Source: Macropodus opercularis
Lineage: Eukaryota > Chordata > Actinopteri > Anabantiformes > Osphronemidae
Reading direction: 5' to 3'
Assembly (NCBI GenBank): GCA_030770545.1
Contig: CM061090.1
Span: forward strand, 10,805,501-10,869,500
DNA length: 64,000 nucleotides
Made by a program: the position numbers and the translations under genes. Of the stretch, positions 26,901 to 39,544 are shown in pieces. The notes beneath the pieces were generated by a model, which had not been told where the DNA came from, did not search any database, and saw only the letters and a program-made list of their open reading frames with translations. Positions within the stretch are counted from its first letter, which is position 1; each line of letters begins with the position of its first letter.

Positions 26901-29900
26901 ATTCCGGCAGGGTGGGGGCTTTCCCCAGGAAGAACGGGAGCTTTGTCCCCCAAGGGACGAGGCCATAGGCTGACAGACAGTCTGGCAACCTCTGACCAGG
27001 CAGCCAGCGAGCGAGAGAGCGAGACAGGGAATGATAGAGCACAATCAAAGTGCAGAAGCTGTCAACTCGCAGTGAAATTTGTGCACAGAGTTGCGTGCGT
27101 GTGCTCAAGGGCACAACATGTGTTGTTCACCAAGTGAGGTTGGAATTAGGCAGGATAAGTGAGTTTACGCGTACCACCACTCACTATTAATTACGAATAG
27201 AAGAATCTGCATTTAGTCTGGTGTGGTACTTCTTCCTCATTTGATGTGTTTAAAGATAGCGTTGTGATCGAGACGTATTCACACTCAGTCAGTAATGAAA
27301 CCTCAGGTCACGTGATGTGTTGTTTTCCTGCTGAACTGTTGTTTCCTTAAAAACACATTCTATTCAACAAAATAATGTGTAAGGTAGAGTGTGTGTGTGT
27401 GTGTGTGTGTGTTCACAATACAGCAGGTACAGTTGGTCAACGTGACACGTGTTTTCTTGCCAGTATGTTACATGAGCCCGTTGACTTGTTTGCAAACCGT
27501 GCGTCTATTCTCATCAACAAACAAACGTGATGGGTATGTTTAGAGAGCATGCCAAGCAACTGTCACCTCCCCAGCTCCAGCAGGTGACCTTTGTTAAATA
27601 GCAACTCCTTGCTAATAACATTTTTCCTTTATAGGTCACAGAATTTGTCTCACAGTTGCTTAATACCAACACAACAAACATACTGAAAACCACAGCACTT
27701 GATGTAGAAATTATATCATAATGAAAGTGACCACCTGAAATATGGCCTTCAACTTGCACAAGGGAGTGCTCTGTTCCTGGACATCCACATTACCTCTGTC
27801 AGAGGGGGGTTATAAATGATTCCCTATCCAGCGGCAGGTAAATGAATGAGAGGTCCTGAAAACAGTCACGTATTAACAGGTTTCCTGCATTGAAAAGTTG
27901 AAATTTAACCTCCATTAGCACACTTGCCTTAAAAACTCAGACAGGGGATCATGACCGAGTTGAGCCCAGAGATTCTGGGGCAGGGCAGATGTTCTGGGGC
28001 GGTAAATATGAAGGATCAAACAAAACCAGTTCTGTGCATTCTTCTGCATTAGGTTGCTTTTCGGCTACATGCAGGGAGGTCAAGGATCCAAGGCAGTGAA
28101 CCATGAGCCTTCCTGTGTTCAAACCACATCTGAAGAACTGCTATGAGCAGGAAAAGCTACCACTAACTACCAGCAAAAGGTTTGTTTAATGTTACACGGA
28201 GAAGAAATAACAATAAGGAGCAGGGCAGCCTTTAAAGTGCAAAACGTCTGCACACACTATATACCTGTAGCGGGAAAGGGCTTTAAAAGCTGGTTTGACA
28301 GGCCAATAATTAAATCTATTCAATATTTAACATCAATATCAACATTGGCTTTTTACAAAAATAAGACTAATTGCCTCATGTGCCGACTAGAGCGAGCGCT
28401 GCTTCGTTTTTTCCTCCGGTAACTCTCACACCACAAGTCTGCATCGGTGTCTATAGTCATCAAACACTTTTCATTCAGAAATCAGTCCTTTAAAAAGGGA
28501 AACTTGAAAGTTTTTTTTAACCGGTGTATCGTTTCTCTCGAAGCATCCTGTTAGCAAAACTGATTCGATCTGGACATTTACCACCAAGTACACTACACGT
28601 AAAGCCTCCCAACTGACGCTGAAGCCATTAGGCAACGCTAAAGGTAAAGTAAAAGCATCCACACATGCATATTCAGGAGCGTTACGTTTATATAAGGCAG
28701 CTGTTCTTCACCCAAATTAATCTGAACAATACGATGAATAACAAGCCCTTTGTTGTTCATCCATCCTCAGTGCTCCAAAACAAATGTGTCCCCGTCCTCA
28801 TGATCATCTCTTCTACAAAACACATAAGTGGGTTTCTCGCCTATTTGCATGGGAACCGTCTTGTGATCAGTGTGGCGAGAACGTAGCCGGTTCGAGACCG
28901 AAGAACGGAACAACCAACAGATTTCACTTCATCTCTTTCCTCTGACCTTCTAATGTATTCTTTTCACCCCCACCCCCATGGCTGTGCAGTCATTGTGTGG
29001 GTGTAGTGTAATAGTTACTACCTCAAAAGAAAAAATGTGATGGAAACTGCAATGGTCCTTATTAACAGAAGGACTGAATCGATTTGAAGAGTGAGAGCAG
29101 TGACTTACAGAGGAACCGATACACTGAAGGGATCTGGTAAAGTTGAAGCCCTGAAGGTGTGCAAAAGTCAAAAGATATTGTTTACGTTCAGAAACGTGAC
29201 CAGAAAATCAATGAAAGCATTTATCGCTCAAAGGAAGAGATTGAAGAGTGCTACCAATAAACACTTGAAATATTGAGCACCTGACTTATCCACTCATAAA
29301 TACTGCTTTTGTTAATAACTGTGTCGATCAGATGACATTCAGTGACCAATTCATGCAGAAAACTGATATAAACTTGCTATAAGATTCAACATAGCGCTCA
29401 GAACTAGCTTCTGGATGCTGTGATCTAAACATCTTTCTTATTAATTTTCACAAGTTATAATTCTCCTATAAAGCTACAGTTGCATACAGTTTGTGCTGTA
29501 TACAAAGTTTTGATCCTCCTCAGATCACCTGATCCAGACCAAATTGAATTGAGTCTGCCTGTTTTCCAAAACACAGAATAAAAGCAGCAGAGATGTGGTG
29601 CTGCTGGCTCACGAGCTCCCCTCTGCCTTATCACCCTCGGACACACGCTCGGAGCCAGCGGCAACGCAGCTGAGCTCGACCCCAGGTGATGCCCTTCCCT
29701 CCCACGCCAGACACCGCTTGGATGTGCCAGTCAGCAAACTGGCGCCAAATCTGCAGCTACGCAGCTTATGGCTGTGCTGCTTTCTGGCGACGCATTTATT
29801 CGAGACACTTTTTAAGGCCGCGCGTCAGACACGGCGAGTCCGTGAGTGTGAGGGGCGGGATATTTAAACGTAGCCGAATCTAGAACCGCTCTAATATTTA

Positions 29901-32900
29901 TAAACTGTGTCACTTTGCTATGGCACAAGTTCCTTTTTTTGAGGCAGTTTCCTCCACTGTTTTTGCTGCGCTGTCACTTCACAGAGATCGCTGGTCAACA
30001 AGCAGCATCACAGCTGTTCATGTGTTCTTGTCAACTGTTTATGTGCCCACTGTTCATTTCTCTCTTTTTCACTAGACACTGCTGCCAACAAAAAAATGTT
30101 CAAGTGATGTAGAAGTATGGACGTCGTGTTACCGGCCTTCTCTGTGAAGCATACATGAAAACATTGCTCCAGATCATGTGTAGCTCAGCTGAGCTCAGTG
30201 TGATAAAGCAGTGGTGAAGCGGACAGCAGACGTCTGACATGTGAAATGTTGTTTACAGTCACAAGCAGGGGCAGATCTGGATTTATTTACAGGAGGGTGG
30301 ATAGACTGGCGTCAAAATGTTTCATACCATTCAATGTTGTCAGTCATTTAAAGGGTTTATCAATTAATGACAGCCTGTGTTTCATTACAACGTGCAAGCA
30401 CAGATTTTCGACCCTTGTCACAGCAGAATTTTGTTTAATCGTGGCAGGATCATCTGATGGTGGCCGGGGTGCTTTCATTATATCCTTATATTGTTTGGCT
30501 ATGAACTGTATGGAAATAATCTGACTGAAGTCCAAAACATTTTCACTTCATGTGATGATAAAGGAATAACTCTAATGACACACATTGCTTTTCTAGATGT
30601 CCGTTTTCTGTCTTCTACAGTTTGTTTTGGCAGGATTCCTGAACCTGGTCTATTGAGTGGCCAATAAAGATCCTCAGAGGACCGACTTCAAGGTCTGTTT
30701 GCTTTGAGTGGGAGCTCTCTCAGTACTACAGCGGCTGCAGCCTGCCGGTCAATTCCTCCCTTCCCCTCTACACGGACTTCGACAGGTTTTACGAGCTATG
30801 GATCCAACCCTCGTCTTTCCGGAGCTGAAGATAATAACTGGACATTTACTTAGGCGAGAACGTTGTCACACTATGACAAGAGAAAAGACACATTATCCTG
30901 AGAAGGCGATAATAAAGTAGTGTCAATAAAAAGACTTAATTTCCATTTTCTACATTTACATCTACCGATAGTATTTCAACTGTGTTCTCTCCTTGTATCT
31001 TAAGTACAAACATTGATCAGACGTGTAAATTACAATCATTAGTCCTTCTCCTGAGCAGCAAAACTGCTCGTTACCGCTCACATGCAAACATCTCACCCGA
31101 GCACTCGCTCTCACACAGGGGATGTTTTGAGTGTGCTGCAGCGCGAGGCACTGGGGGCCCTGAATGAAAACATGCTGGTAGAGGGATAGATCAGATGTTT
31201 GTCCACTCATGAGGAAAAAAAAAACACCATCCAAGATCTAACTGTGGCTTCTTCCTGAGAGAAAAAAGCTCCTGCCCAGCAAGTGCTTAGCTTGGCACTT
31301 TCCCCGCCGGTTCTAAGTAAAGCTTCGGCAGAGTTTTATGGTGTGGGGTGATGCTTATAGCTGCTTCTGGGTCTATGAAGGCTTTGTGCAGAGGACAGTT
31401 GGACCGAATTACCTTTTTAGAGGGAAGAGTTTTACTGTAGCTGCAGCAGCATGATACATGCACTTTTAAATCGTTTTGTGTCATGTGAATGGATCACACA
31501 TGACGAAGAGTCCAGGCATATCCGTTTTTTTCACAGGTTCCCCCAGGTACGCAGACTTTGTGGGGCAGTCCAGACGGAGGTCGGCCGAATCGGGTTGGGT
31601 GGTCTCTGATTTTACTGCCCAACAGCCTGGCAGTGGTTCTCCAATTCATCTGAGCTTTGTTTAAAGCAGGTATCTAGGCACAGCTTGTTTTAGGAAGCCC
31701 TTTATTACTGAATCAACCTGAATCACTGAGGTATAGGCTTTACACATTTAAAGACGCTGCTACGAGTCCATGACTCATATTGGCATTATATTGCTTTTAA
31801 CAGATCTAATTATTGACAGATCATCAAACTGTTGTTGAATCTTTGTGCTCTTTTTCTTTGACCTCACTTCGGATCAGGCCTATTTATCCTCGAGTTTTTT
31901 GTCTCGGTTGGGTCTTTCTATTTAGAACATGAATGCGCAGACATTGAAACCCAGTATATATTATATATTGTGTCTTCATCTTACATATCATTATGATGAA
32001 AATGGGTTCTGGATAAGAAATAGTCAACAAAACTATGTCTCAATGTGCAGCACAATGTATACGGAGATCTGCAGCCGACGGCTAATTAGCAAATCCGCCT
32101 ACAAACTGAAACCTGATGTGTATTTTCCTTAGATGGCCGTTTGTTTGGTAGCTCATTAAACAAGTCAAGGTCCAAAGCAACAACTGTCCCTGTTTGTAGA
32201 TAAGAATAAGACATCAGCCACAAAGCTAATGTGGGACACGGTTCAAAGTCTAAGATTTATTTTCTGTCTGCTTTCAACACTATGGCTATTACTAATGTAA
32301 GCAGGACGGGCAAAACATTAGAAAGACTCTGCCACCTTTCTGACAACTTCTACCAAAAATCTCAGAAATCACAACCATGTAGTTTAAGAATCAATGGCAG
32401 AATATATTAGACTGTACAGGTGTCCCTAATAAAGTGACCAGCGAATGAGGCCTCTTGAATGAAAAAATAAATAAATGTATAATTACATCACAACAAATGG
32501 TCTGAGTGGATTTCCCAGAAGGCTACAGGTGACAGTGTGTTAAATGCCTGAGATCTCAGTCAGACAACACATCACTAACAGGCCGTGTTGACAACCGATA
32601 ACCACTGAATGATTAAGGTGGGAAAAATCCCCTGACACAAACATGGGAAAAATGATTCTCTACGCTCCATCCTGTTTTTGCCTTGACTCTGCCTTTAAGG
32701 TTCAACACCAGCGCCCTGCTCTTCTTTCATTAGCATCTTTCAAATGTGACGTTGTTAACTACTACATGTAAATGCAAAGTAATAATAACTAGAAACCTCA
32801 ATCACTGCCTCAGTTCCATGAGAGTCAGCAGCAAGTTAGCTTAACATAGTTACTGTTACTACAGCATCATTCTGGTGGTCTCCGTCTTGTGCTTTTTGTT

Positions 32901-35471
32901 TGGCTGAGTCATTAATTCGTGATGCAAACATCCTGCATCATGACTGACGTAAAGACAGTTCCTGCTTCCTGTTTGGCAGCTTTCCTGCTTTGTGATTGGA
33001 GCACGCCAGTGCAAAATGGCAGCTCCAGAAAGAAGAACTTGTTTTTAAATTCTGAGGAACTGACACCATGATCGGAGGGTTGCCACTGACGCTTTAGTAC
33101 ATTCTGTGCTGTCCACCTAACGACTCCATTATCCGATTTTAACACGAGGCATCTCGCTCTTGGAAAACATCCCTATGCTGAGTTGCTGTTGCTGCACTTG
33201 TGTCAAACCTGTCAGCGCTTTGCTTCCACTGTAATGTGCAACGTAACGTATAGTCCCCGTCAACCCACCTCCTCCCCGTAATACACCTTCCACCACCAAA
33301 ACAGGATATTGCTCAGGGACATAACAGTGTTTTGGCTGTATGGAGACGTGTAGGGGCAGGCCAGGGACAAAGAGTCAAAGAAGAATCAAAAAACAAGAGG
33401 CGGGAGGGTGATAATGATCTCCCGGCACACAGAGGGATTGTGTTCATTTTGGCATGCCTCACATACAAACATTATATTAACATAACTCCCCTTTCTTTTG
33501 CGCCATGGGAGACATTTCCCCAGCGAGGAGCTCTTACCAAGATGGAAAGAACCTGACACAAGGGTGAAAATAAGCGAGCGGTGAGTGTGTGCGAGGGGAT
33601 GCCAAAGCAGAATGAGCAGAGAACTGGTGCGTGGTCCAATGAGCAGGACTGACAGAAATGGTTAGATGGGAATGTCGAAGGGGATCTGGGAGAAAGGTAT
33701 TCTTACAGCAGCTCTAGCCTTTAAGCAAATGTGGATTCAAGGGAGTGACTGTCTAGTGTTCCTGACCTAACCAAGGTTGTATTCTCAGAACCTGTAGAAC
33801 TGAATGTTTCGTGGAGTTCCCACTAAAACAAAAAGCAGCCATCATCTTTTTCCATATATGTGTTTTAACTATCTGGATCTGCATAAACGGACAAGATAAG
33901 CAGAGAGAGGCTGGAAATCGCTTCAGTTACATACAACCACAAAGCTGACAGGGATTATATACTACTTCACAAGAATGATAATAACAGAGGTGAGGCTGCA
34001 GTAAATGCAGGTGTCTCTGTGTTTGAGTTCGGCCTTTAAAGCTGAGAAAGGCACTTGTTCTGCTTTACAGGGGGTACAGAAAGTTTAATCGCTCCCTAGC
34101 GCAGCGCTAATGACAAGGTCCAAAGCGTGTGTGTTTGTGCGAAACACTGACACAAGACCTATACCACTGCCCCCAGGCAGCATCAAAGTCCAAAGGTCGA
34201 GGTATCACGCTGCTGATGGAAAGCTTCCTCTGAAATTCCTGACCTTTGCTATCAAATCACAGCACTTGGTGCCATCGGCAACTTGTATTCTGGCTCCAGG
34301 CCTTTCATCCCCTGTAGCCTGGCCCTAACTTTTAACAGGCCGATGTCAGTCAACTGTACAACCGAAAAAGAATCGCTGACAGCATCACAAATCATTTTCT
34401 TAAATGCTCTGTCATAGATAAAGCTGATGTATTATCGCAGGACATGGAGTCTGACTTTGTATTCTGTACCATAACCAGTAAAGTAATTTGATGTCTTAGA
34501 CTAATGTGACGTATGAGGTAAAAACTGTACATGTGCACGGCTTTACTGTAGGTTTGGAGAGTTAATAGAGTTTCTTCTAGATTTTCTTCTAGATTCTAGC
34601 CTTGTAAACTCTAAGAGAAACGTTTGGCAACTTTATGAACACCAGCACAACATGTTGCATTTGTGTAAGCAGGTCTGGTAAACATGTGTTTTGCTGATTT
34701 GTGGTGTAAGTGCTTGCAGGACTTACTGTTGTTGGACTTGAGATCCCGGTGGATGACAGGAACAATGGCCTCACTGTGCAGATACAACATCCCTTTGGCT
34801 ATCTGCACGGCCCAGTTGACCAGCACATGCGGTGGGATGCGACGTCCTGCCAGCGCCCGACTCAGAGGCCCACCTGAGGCGTACTCCATGATGAGACACA
34901 GGTTGGGTTCCTGCAGACACACACCCTTCAAGGCAATGATGTTTGGGTGGGTGAGCATGGCGAACAGACGCGCCTCCTGCCTCACGTTCTGCGCGGTCAC
35001 GCTGATATCCTCATCTGGGTCTTGCCGAGCAGCCTTCACAGCCACCAGCCCCCCTCTCCATGTGCCACGATACACCTTTCCGAATCCCCCGACCCCAATG
35101 ACCTCTTCCAGACTCAGCTCCCGGAAATCCACCACCTCTGGATCAACAGCTGGGTCAAGCTCGCCGACCACACTGCTGCCCGGAAGCTTCCCATATCCAC
35201 TTGGCTTGAAGGAGCCGTAGTTAGACGGGAAGATGCCAACCTTGTTGTTGACCTTACCGGCCCACCAGCCTTCATCCCCCGATATCTCAGAGTCCAGTGA
35301 GAGGACTTCCACCAGGTCACCTTTGCGCAAGGTGAGCTCATCTTTACAGGACGCCTCGTAGTCGAATAGGGCTGTCCACACGGGATTAATGAAGTTCCCT
35401 TTTTGCGATTGTTCCAAATTTTTCCAGTTCGACAGCGAGCCACGACTGAATATGTTCTTCAGTGGCTCCAT
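9372..35471 (-). CDS. map3k11 (MLK3), mixed-lineage MAP kinase kinase kinase
   Basis: Cytosolic Ser/Thr kinase that phosphorylates MKK4/7 and MKK3/6 to drive JNK and p38, and is switched on by Cdc42/Rac. Ten coding exons by hand: 34727-35471, 21270-21450, 18996-19144, 17814-17989, 16679-16931, 15264-15380, 12618-12789, 12416-12528, 11636-12247, 9372-9973. All junctions are GT-AG and in phase. The sum is 3120 nt, or 1039 residues plus stop. Order: SH3 (about 30-86), kinase (about 122-385), leucine zipper (about 405-465), CRIB (497-507), Ser/Pro-rich tail. The start MEPLKNIF matches human MLK3 MEPLKSLF and is the first ATG in its frame. Human MLK3 is 847 residues; most of the excess is in the tail. 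Introns: the first is 13.3 kb, the others 0.1-3.8 kb. No stop or frameshift was seen. Confidence 0.96.
14939..14972. repeat. (GT)n(GA)n compound microsatellite
   Basis: Eleven GT units (14939-14960) pass directly into GA units (14961-14972). It lies in the map3k11 intron between exons 6 and 7. Confidence 0.9.
15264..16931 (-). CDS. map3k11 exons 5-6: leucine zipper and CRIB
   Basis: Exon 5 (16679-16931) encodes a heptad-rich zipper rich in Glu/Gln/Leu (418-466), used for homodimerisation in the family. Next is an NQNQNQ stretch, then the conserved basic KPNVKKRKGTFKKHKLK, whose proline P475 aligns with the SH3-binding proline of human MLK3 (P469). The Cdc42/Rac-binding CRIB core ISMPQDFIHKI (497-507) is split across exons 5 and 6. 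Exon 6 (15264-15380) continues TVQASPGLEKRRNSPDLGS. The exon 5 donor is G/GTGTGTGTGT, inside a small GT repeat. Confidence 0.93.
17560..17640. repeat. teleost 'TTTATTAGGGACACCTG' repeat end
   Basis: CACTTTATTAGGGACACCTG resembles the terminal motif of a short repeat family found widely in fish genomes (consensus close to 'ccactttattaggtacacct'). A copy in the opposite orientation is at about 32.41-32.45 kb. It lies in map3k11 intron 4. Class (DNA-transposon or SINE tail) is not decided here. Confidence 0.5.
17814..21450 (-). CDS. map3k11 exons 2-4: kinase C-lobe
   Basis: Exon 2 (21270-21450) carries DFGLAREW (DFG at 269-271) and the activation loop KTTKMSTAGTYAWMAPE, in which T279 and S283 align with the human autophosphorylation sites T277 and S281. 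Exon 3 (18996-19144) encodes the SYGVLLWELLTGE helix region. Exon 4 (17814-17989) completes the lobe with ECWDQDPHRRPSF and enters the coiled coil. All kinase motifs are intact, so an active enzyme is expected. Junction phases 1, 2, 1, 0 agree with the joined frame. Confidence 0.95.
20945..20992. repeat. (CA)24 microsatellite
   Basis: A perfect CA array of 24 units in map3k11 intron 2, the longest together with the GT array near 59.15 kb. Confidence 0.97.
27389..27412. repeat. (GT)12 microsatellite
   Basis: Perfect GT array inside map3k11 intron 1. Confidence 0.93.
32412..32446. repeat. teleost dispersed repeat end, inverted relative to 17.57 kb
   Basis: ACAGGTGTCCCTAATAAAGT is the reverse complement of the motif at about 17.58 kb, with the same 'gtccctaataaagtgacc' core. 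It is the same dispersed family in map3k11 intron 1. Confidence 0.5.
34727..35471 (-). CDS. map3k11 exon 1: SH3 domain and kinase N-lobe
   Basis: Encodes residues 1-248. The SH3 domain begins VWTALFDYEA (31-40) and ends GIFPSNY (79-85). A linker about 14 residues longer than human follows. Then come the glycine loop GVGGFGKV (126-133), the ATP-binding lysine K146 in VAVKAARQ, and the catalytic-loop HRDLKSNN (241-248). The exon stops one base into the next codon at an AACA/GTAAGT donor. In MLK3 the SH3 domain holds the kinase off by binding a proline between zipper and CRIB. The matching proline is present in exon 5 (P475), so autoinhibition is likely kept. Confidence 0.95.
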
Positions 35472-36169
35472 GGAGCCCCGAGCTGATGTTTTGACTGGAT
35501 CAGATTTTGCACCCCAAGGGTTTGAAAATAAAGTACAAAGGAGTACTTTATTGCGCCTCGCTCCCTTTCCTGTCTTTCTTGTTGGTTCATCAGGGACCAG
35601 TGGAATATGTTCAAAAGCTGGACCAACAAGTGGGCTACCAGTGAGGATTCTAAGACAAGAGATTGGCAAGTGTCTTTCATTCGTCTTGATGTGAAATGCA
35701 AAGCTCTCGCCAAGTCTATCAACGCTCAGAAAGGCAGCACTGTCTCCACTGAATCTGCCTCTGTTCAGCTGATACTGTATGGTGTGCGGTTTCCCAGCAC
35801 ATGCTTCGAGTACAAAATCATTTCTGCAGCCTTTATCCAAGAGGCTCCGGACTCAACTCATTATGGGTAAATTAGCCTCAATCTCTCCACGTTCAAAAGT
35901 GCCGCCTTGTTGAGTTCGATACTCGGGAGTTTAACAGGCACAAAATAGCTTAAAGTCTGCAACGGCCCTCAATTAAAGTTCCCACCATATTTAGCTGTCC
36001 ATTATGAGATTTTATGTATTTTTAGCCATTAAGTACAGTGGCCACCACAAGCAGGAAGCGCTGAGAAGTGGAGAAGAATAGCAGGAAAGGAGCACTGAGT
36101 CCAGCCAGCCAGTGTTTTACGACTAGTTTCAGGGCTGACCACTTGGTATCATTAACCCTAAAACTTCAA

Positions 36170-36650
36170 TATCTGCGTCTGACCGCAACTTTGCGGCGCC
36201 CCCGCAGGAAATCCCGCACCCCTTCGCGCGACAGTCTCCATACTCTGGTCTTATCGGACGCATACAAAGAGCAGCGTTTTATCACAACACTGAAAAAACG
36301 CTGGACCGCCGACGGTGTAACAGGAAGAGCGATCCAAACCTGCTCCACGTCCCCGTGGGAAACGCGCAGTAAAAGCGACTCCCGCTAGGTCTTCACAGGA
36401 GTTCGGCCCGGTCCAGCTCGGCGGTCGTGTTGTTAGAACCGGTATCCAAACAGCGCAGTAACTCCATCATAAGTTCTCCTCACAGCCGCCTTCCTCGGTC
36501 CGCGGTCGCTCGTCGGGACCTCGGACCACTTCTACGTCTTCGCTGACAGGCGGCGCAGAGGGCGGGGTTTCACAACTTTTCCTCCTCACAGGAAGTTCCC
36601 CACACGTAGCGGGCCGACATCCGGCGAGCACTATCAAAATAAAACCGGAA
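36170..36650 (-). promoter_or_regulatory. map3k11 CpG-rich promoter / 5' leader region
   Basis: CpG density rises sharply here compared with the flanks. A GC box GGGCGGGG is at 36560-36567 and an ETS-type CCGGAA near 36644. No TATA box is evident. It lies 0.7-1.2 kb upstream of the map3k11 ATG, so the leader either runs on continuously or is split by a small intron. The start site cannot be fixed from sequence alone. Confidence 0.55.
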
Positions 36651-38399
36651 TAACCAAAATAACGTAATAGACAATGATAATAGCGAGTTTACTTCAGAAG
36701 ATAAAATACACTAGATGTGTAAATATGCATTAAATATCTATTCTTTCAACGTCTCAGTTTGGCTAAATAATAGGCCAGTGCTTTCTTTTAAATAAAAAAA
36801 GAAGAAGAAGTTAAACATATGAGGTTACCGACTTCATACAATGATAAAGGAAAACATTTAAAAAGTCCTTAATTTATTTAAGAATTGAATCTTAGTCTTG
36901 AATTCTCTCATTTAAATCCTATACGTATGATATGACTCGCTTTACAGCAGTCTTCAGCATTTTATTGCTATCTCTACTATCTATTTAAGCGCTGGTCCAG
37001 TTGCCCCATCACCGCAAGTGGACTTGTGTAGTAATCATTCAAATAGTTCAAAGTCTCCATCACAAAAATGTTGAATTATAATGTACTGTACAATAATAGA
37101 GCCTCTCATTTTGTATTTGACTATTTTGAATTTTCAGATTTTTGTGAATGTTTCAAATAATAATGCCAGTTTTACACAATGCTTTTGCTACTTTTATTTG
37201 ATAGTTCGGTCTGGTTGTCTTGTAACTATACAAAAGTGTATGTGCTTTTCCTTTTTTGTGTGTGTGTGTGTATACACAGCACAACCGCGTACCATGAGTA
37301 AAGACATGCTCAGAGCATTTAAGTATAGTTTAAAGTATAGATTTGGGAGTATATTAATGAGTGTACTCTGACCAAGGCCACAGCATGGCCACAAGGTGAA
37401 TTGTGAACATGTGCTTTGCAGAGTAGCCACGCAATGAAAGGTTTTATTCTTGAACAAGGTCAGGGAATTCCTGTGTGCCACATCTTACCATGTGTGCCAA
37501 AGTGAAGAGCTCAGAAATGTCAGGGGCTTCACAATCTAGGGGATGGGAATCGAACGGCCACCTTTGGCCCCGTCGGCTGCTGTGTGGAAACAGTGTGTTT
37601 CCTTCTGTTAGCCCTTTGAAGGCTCCCTTTTTCCCTCCCTCTTTCCCTGCCCCACAGCTGCTATTTGTTTAGACACGACCTCCCAAAGTCAACCACCTAC
37701 AACCCCCAGCCACCTCCTCTCATTTCCCCACATACACACATACACAGAACAAACCCCACCCTCCCCACAGTCCGCTGAGTCAACGCTTGTGCAGGAAGGA
37801 TGCAGTTGTTTTTGCGGGTCTGGCTGTGTTGCTTGGATAGTTAGCTGGCTGGGGGGGGGGGGGGGGGGGGGGGGCAGCAGCATTGATTACATTTACACAA
37901 CAAAATGGACTATTTAAAATAATAAAGAGAAAAGAGATAAAAACAAGAGGAAAAGGAAAAAGTCTGCACACACTGGTGGCTAATGTGCCTGCTCCTCTGA
38001 ATGTAGCGTGTTTGTCTATGATGGTAACAATCACCTCATTGTCAGCAGTTGTCCACAAACCTGTGCTGTCTTGTACTTATCAGATTCAAATACCAGGAAG
38101 AGGCTGCAATCTCAAGGATAAATACTGGCTTGTCTTTCAGGTTCTATGAGTCACTGGATCAACGCAAGTGCATCTCTGGGAAATTTCTACATTGCAAAAT
38201 ACAGTAAAGAAATTTGAGGTGGGATGAAGGTGCAGCACCACAGAGGAAGTGTTGCGAGTCTGTGAAGTTGCATAATGAAGCACTAAAAAAATTCAGGTAA
38301 ACAAAGAACATAGTTGCACAGTTGCGTTAAAGTATTTCAGGCCAATCACTGCTGATTTAGAAAAGTCAACAAAACAAAATATTAAATTGAAATACGAAT
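36651..38399. other. map3k11-drap1 intergenic region
   Basis: No gene is seen between the map3k11 promoter and the predicted drap1 3' end. It holds a short TGTGTGTG run near 37257-37271 and a 24-G homopolymer. In human, PCNX3 and SIPA1 lie between MAP3K11 and RELA; I see no trace of either here. Confidence 0.6.
37851..37874 (+). repeat. poly(G) run of 24
   Basis: Twenty-four consecutive G on the plus strand. It can form a G-quadruplex and is a likely site of sequencing or assembly length error. The Pro-run open frames on the opposite strand come from this tract. Confidence 0.95.
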
Positions 38400-38405
38400 T
38401 TTATT
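38400..38405 (-). terminator. drap1 poly(A) signal
   Basis: AATAAA on the minus strand about 1.14 kb after the drap1 stop codon, giving a 3' untranslated region of roughly 1.15 kb. An ATTAAA closer to the stop (near 39.27 kb) might serve a shorter transcript. Confidence 0.5.
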
Positions 38406-39544
38406 TCACCCATACAAAATAAAATGAACGTTAAAAGTTTACAATACAGTGTCAACTGCCTGTTTGGAAACATTTCATATTGAGACGGACACATGAATGA
38501 GAGCCTCATCTCTGCTTTCAATGGATACAACACTCTAAAAAAAGGATTGTGGAGGAGGAGTTGAAAAGAAATTAACTGTTGAGCGGTGGCCAGAATAAAG
38601 AGAAATAAAATTAGAGAGGAAGAAAAAGACAACTATAAAAGCAAAAGTCGTGGTCCGAGAGTCACAGTACACTTCTCATGGGGATTTCAAGGGATTTTAC
38701 TAGTCCTAAAAATATCGTGGGAGGTCTAGATGTCAGGACAGATGACCTCATGAAATAAGCAACTACAAAGAAAATTTCAATCATTAAACTGGGTTTAGGA
38801 CTTTATGGCCGTGGAGGATTACAATTCTCTTGATAAAAATTATGACTTAAAAATAGGGGGAAAAAACTCTAGTTAGCCAACCTATAATAAAAATGCACCT
38901 GCTCCCTTGTTTATGTTACAGTCTGACAACTGGACTGTGAGGGAAGTAGCCTGCTTTGTTGATAACAGAAGTAACACTCCGTGACCTCATTTTCCCTCAG
39001 ACATGCTGTGATCACCTTCCAGATACACACAAACTGTTGCCTCTGTTTCAAAATCAAAGGCTGTATTAAGGCTTAAACTACCACTTACAGAAATATCAGC
39101 CAACCTGAGGGTGTGAGTGACAATGACTGATATGTTTTCTTTATAAAGTCTACTACAGAAGATTGAGGACAAAATAAAGTGTCAAAAGAAAAAGCTACAA
39201 GGGGAAAAAAAAAACAATAACACCTAACCAGTCTGCAGGGGCTCATGGCAAAAACTGTGATGACTGCCGTTTTTAATATTCAAAATAGAACAACTGACTT
39301 GTTAAAAAACATCCTCGGTGGATTCTCTGCTACAATAAAATAAAAACTTTTTTTAAAAATGAAAATTAAAACACAATATACAACCACTTACTATCTCCTG
39401 CAATCATGTCTCTTTCAGCTGGCTGCATTGAAGAATATCTCCATCTTCAGTTTGGAGCAGCTGCAACAACTTAAGAAATCAAAAATAACGGTGGAAGAGT
39501 GTGTGTGTGTGTGTACAGAAGGGAAGGAGGGAACGGAGACAAAG

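Larger units (their letters stand above)
21451..34726 (-). other. map3k11 intron 1 (13.3 kb)
   Basis: Runs from the AACA/GTAAGT donor after the HRDLKSNN codons to the CTAG acceptor before exon 2. I found no other coding gene in it. It contains a GT array (27389-27412), a trinucleotide ATT run near 22053-22070, a palindromic CCATGGTAAC X-box-like motif at 25625-25638 and one end of a teleost dispersed repeat near 32.4 kb. A large first intron is the usual home of enhancers in such genes, but I can point to no proven one. Confidence 0.85.

Noticed and set aside
28840..28910. tRNA-like B box (GGTTCGAGACC)
   Set aside because: The B-box sequence is good, but the A-box-like match is too close and poor, and I could not fold a cloverleaf.
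34611..34726. Continuation of the map3k11 exon 1 frame past HRDLKSNN
   Set aside because: This is intron read-through. A strong GTAAGT donor sits at 34726, and the true continuation (DFG exon) is at 21.27-21.45 kb in matching phase.
35472..35840. In-frame 123-codon extension upstream of the map3k11 ATG
   Set aside because: The frame is open but starts with TTG, has no ATG before MEPLK, and shows no similarity to known MLK3 N-termini. It is treated as 5' untranslated sequence.
36651..39544. PCNX3 or SIPA1 between map3k11 and rela
   Set aside because: Both are in this position in human, but no frame here shows their domains, so they are either elsewhere or lost from this block.
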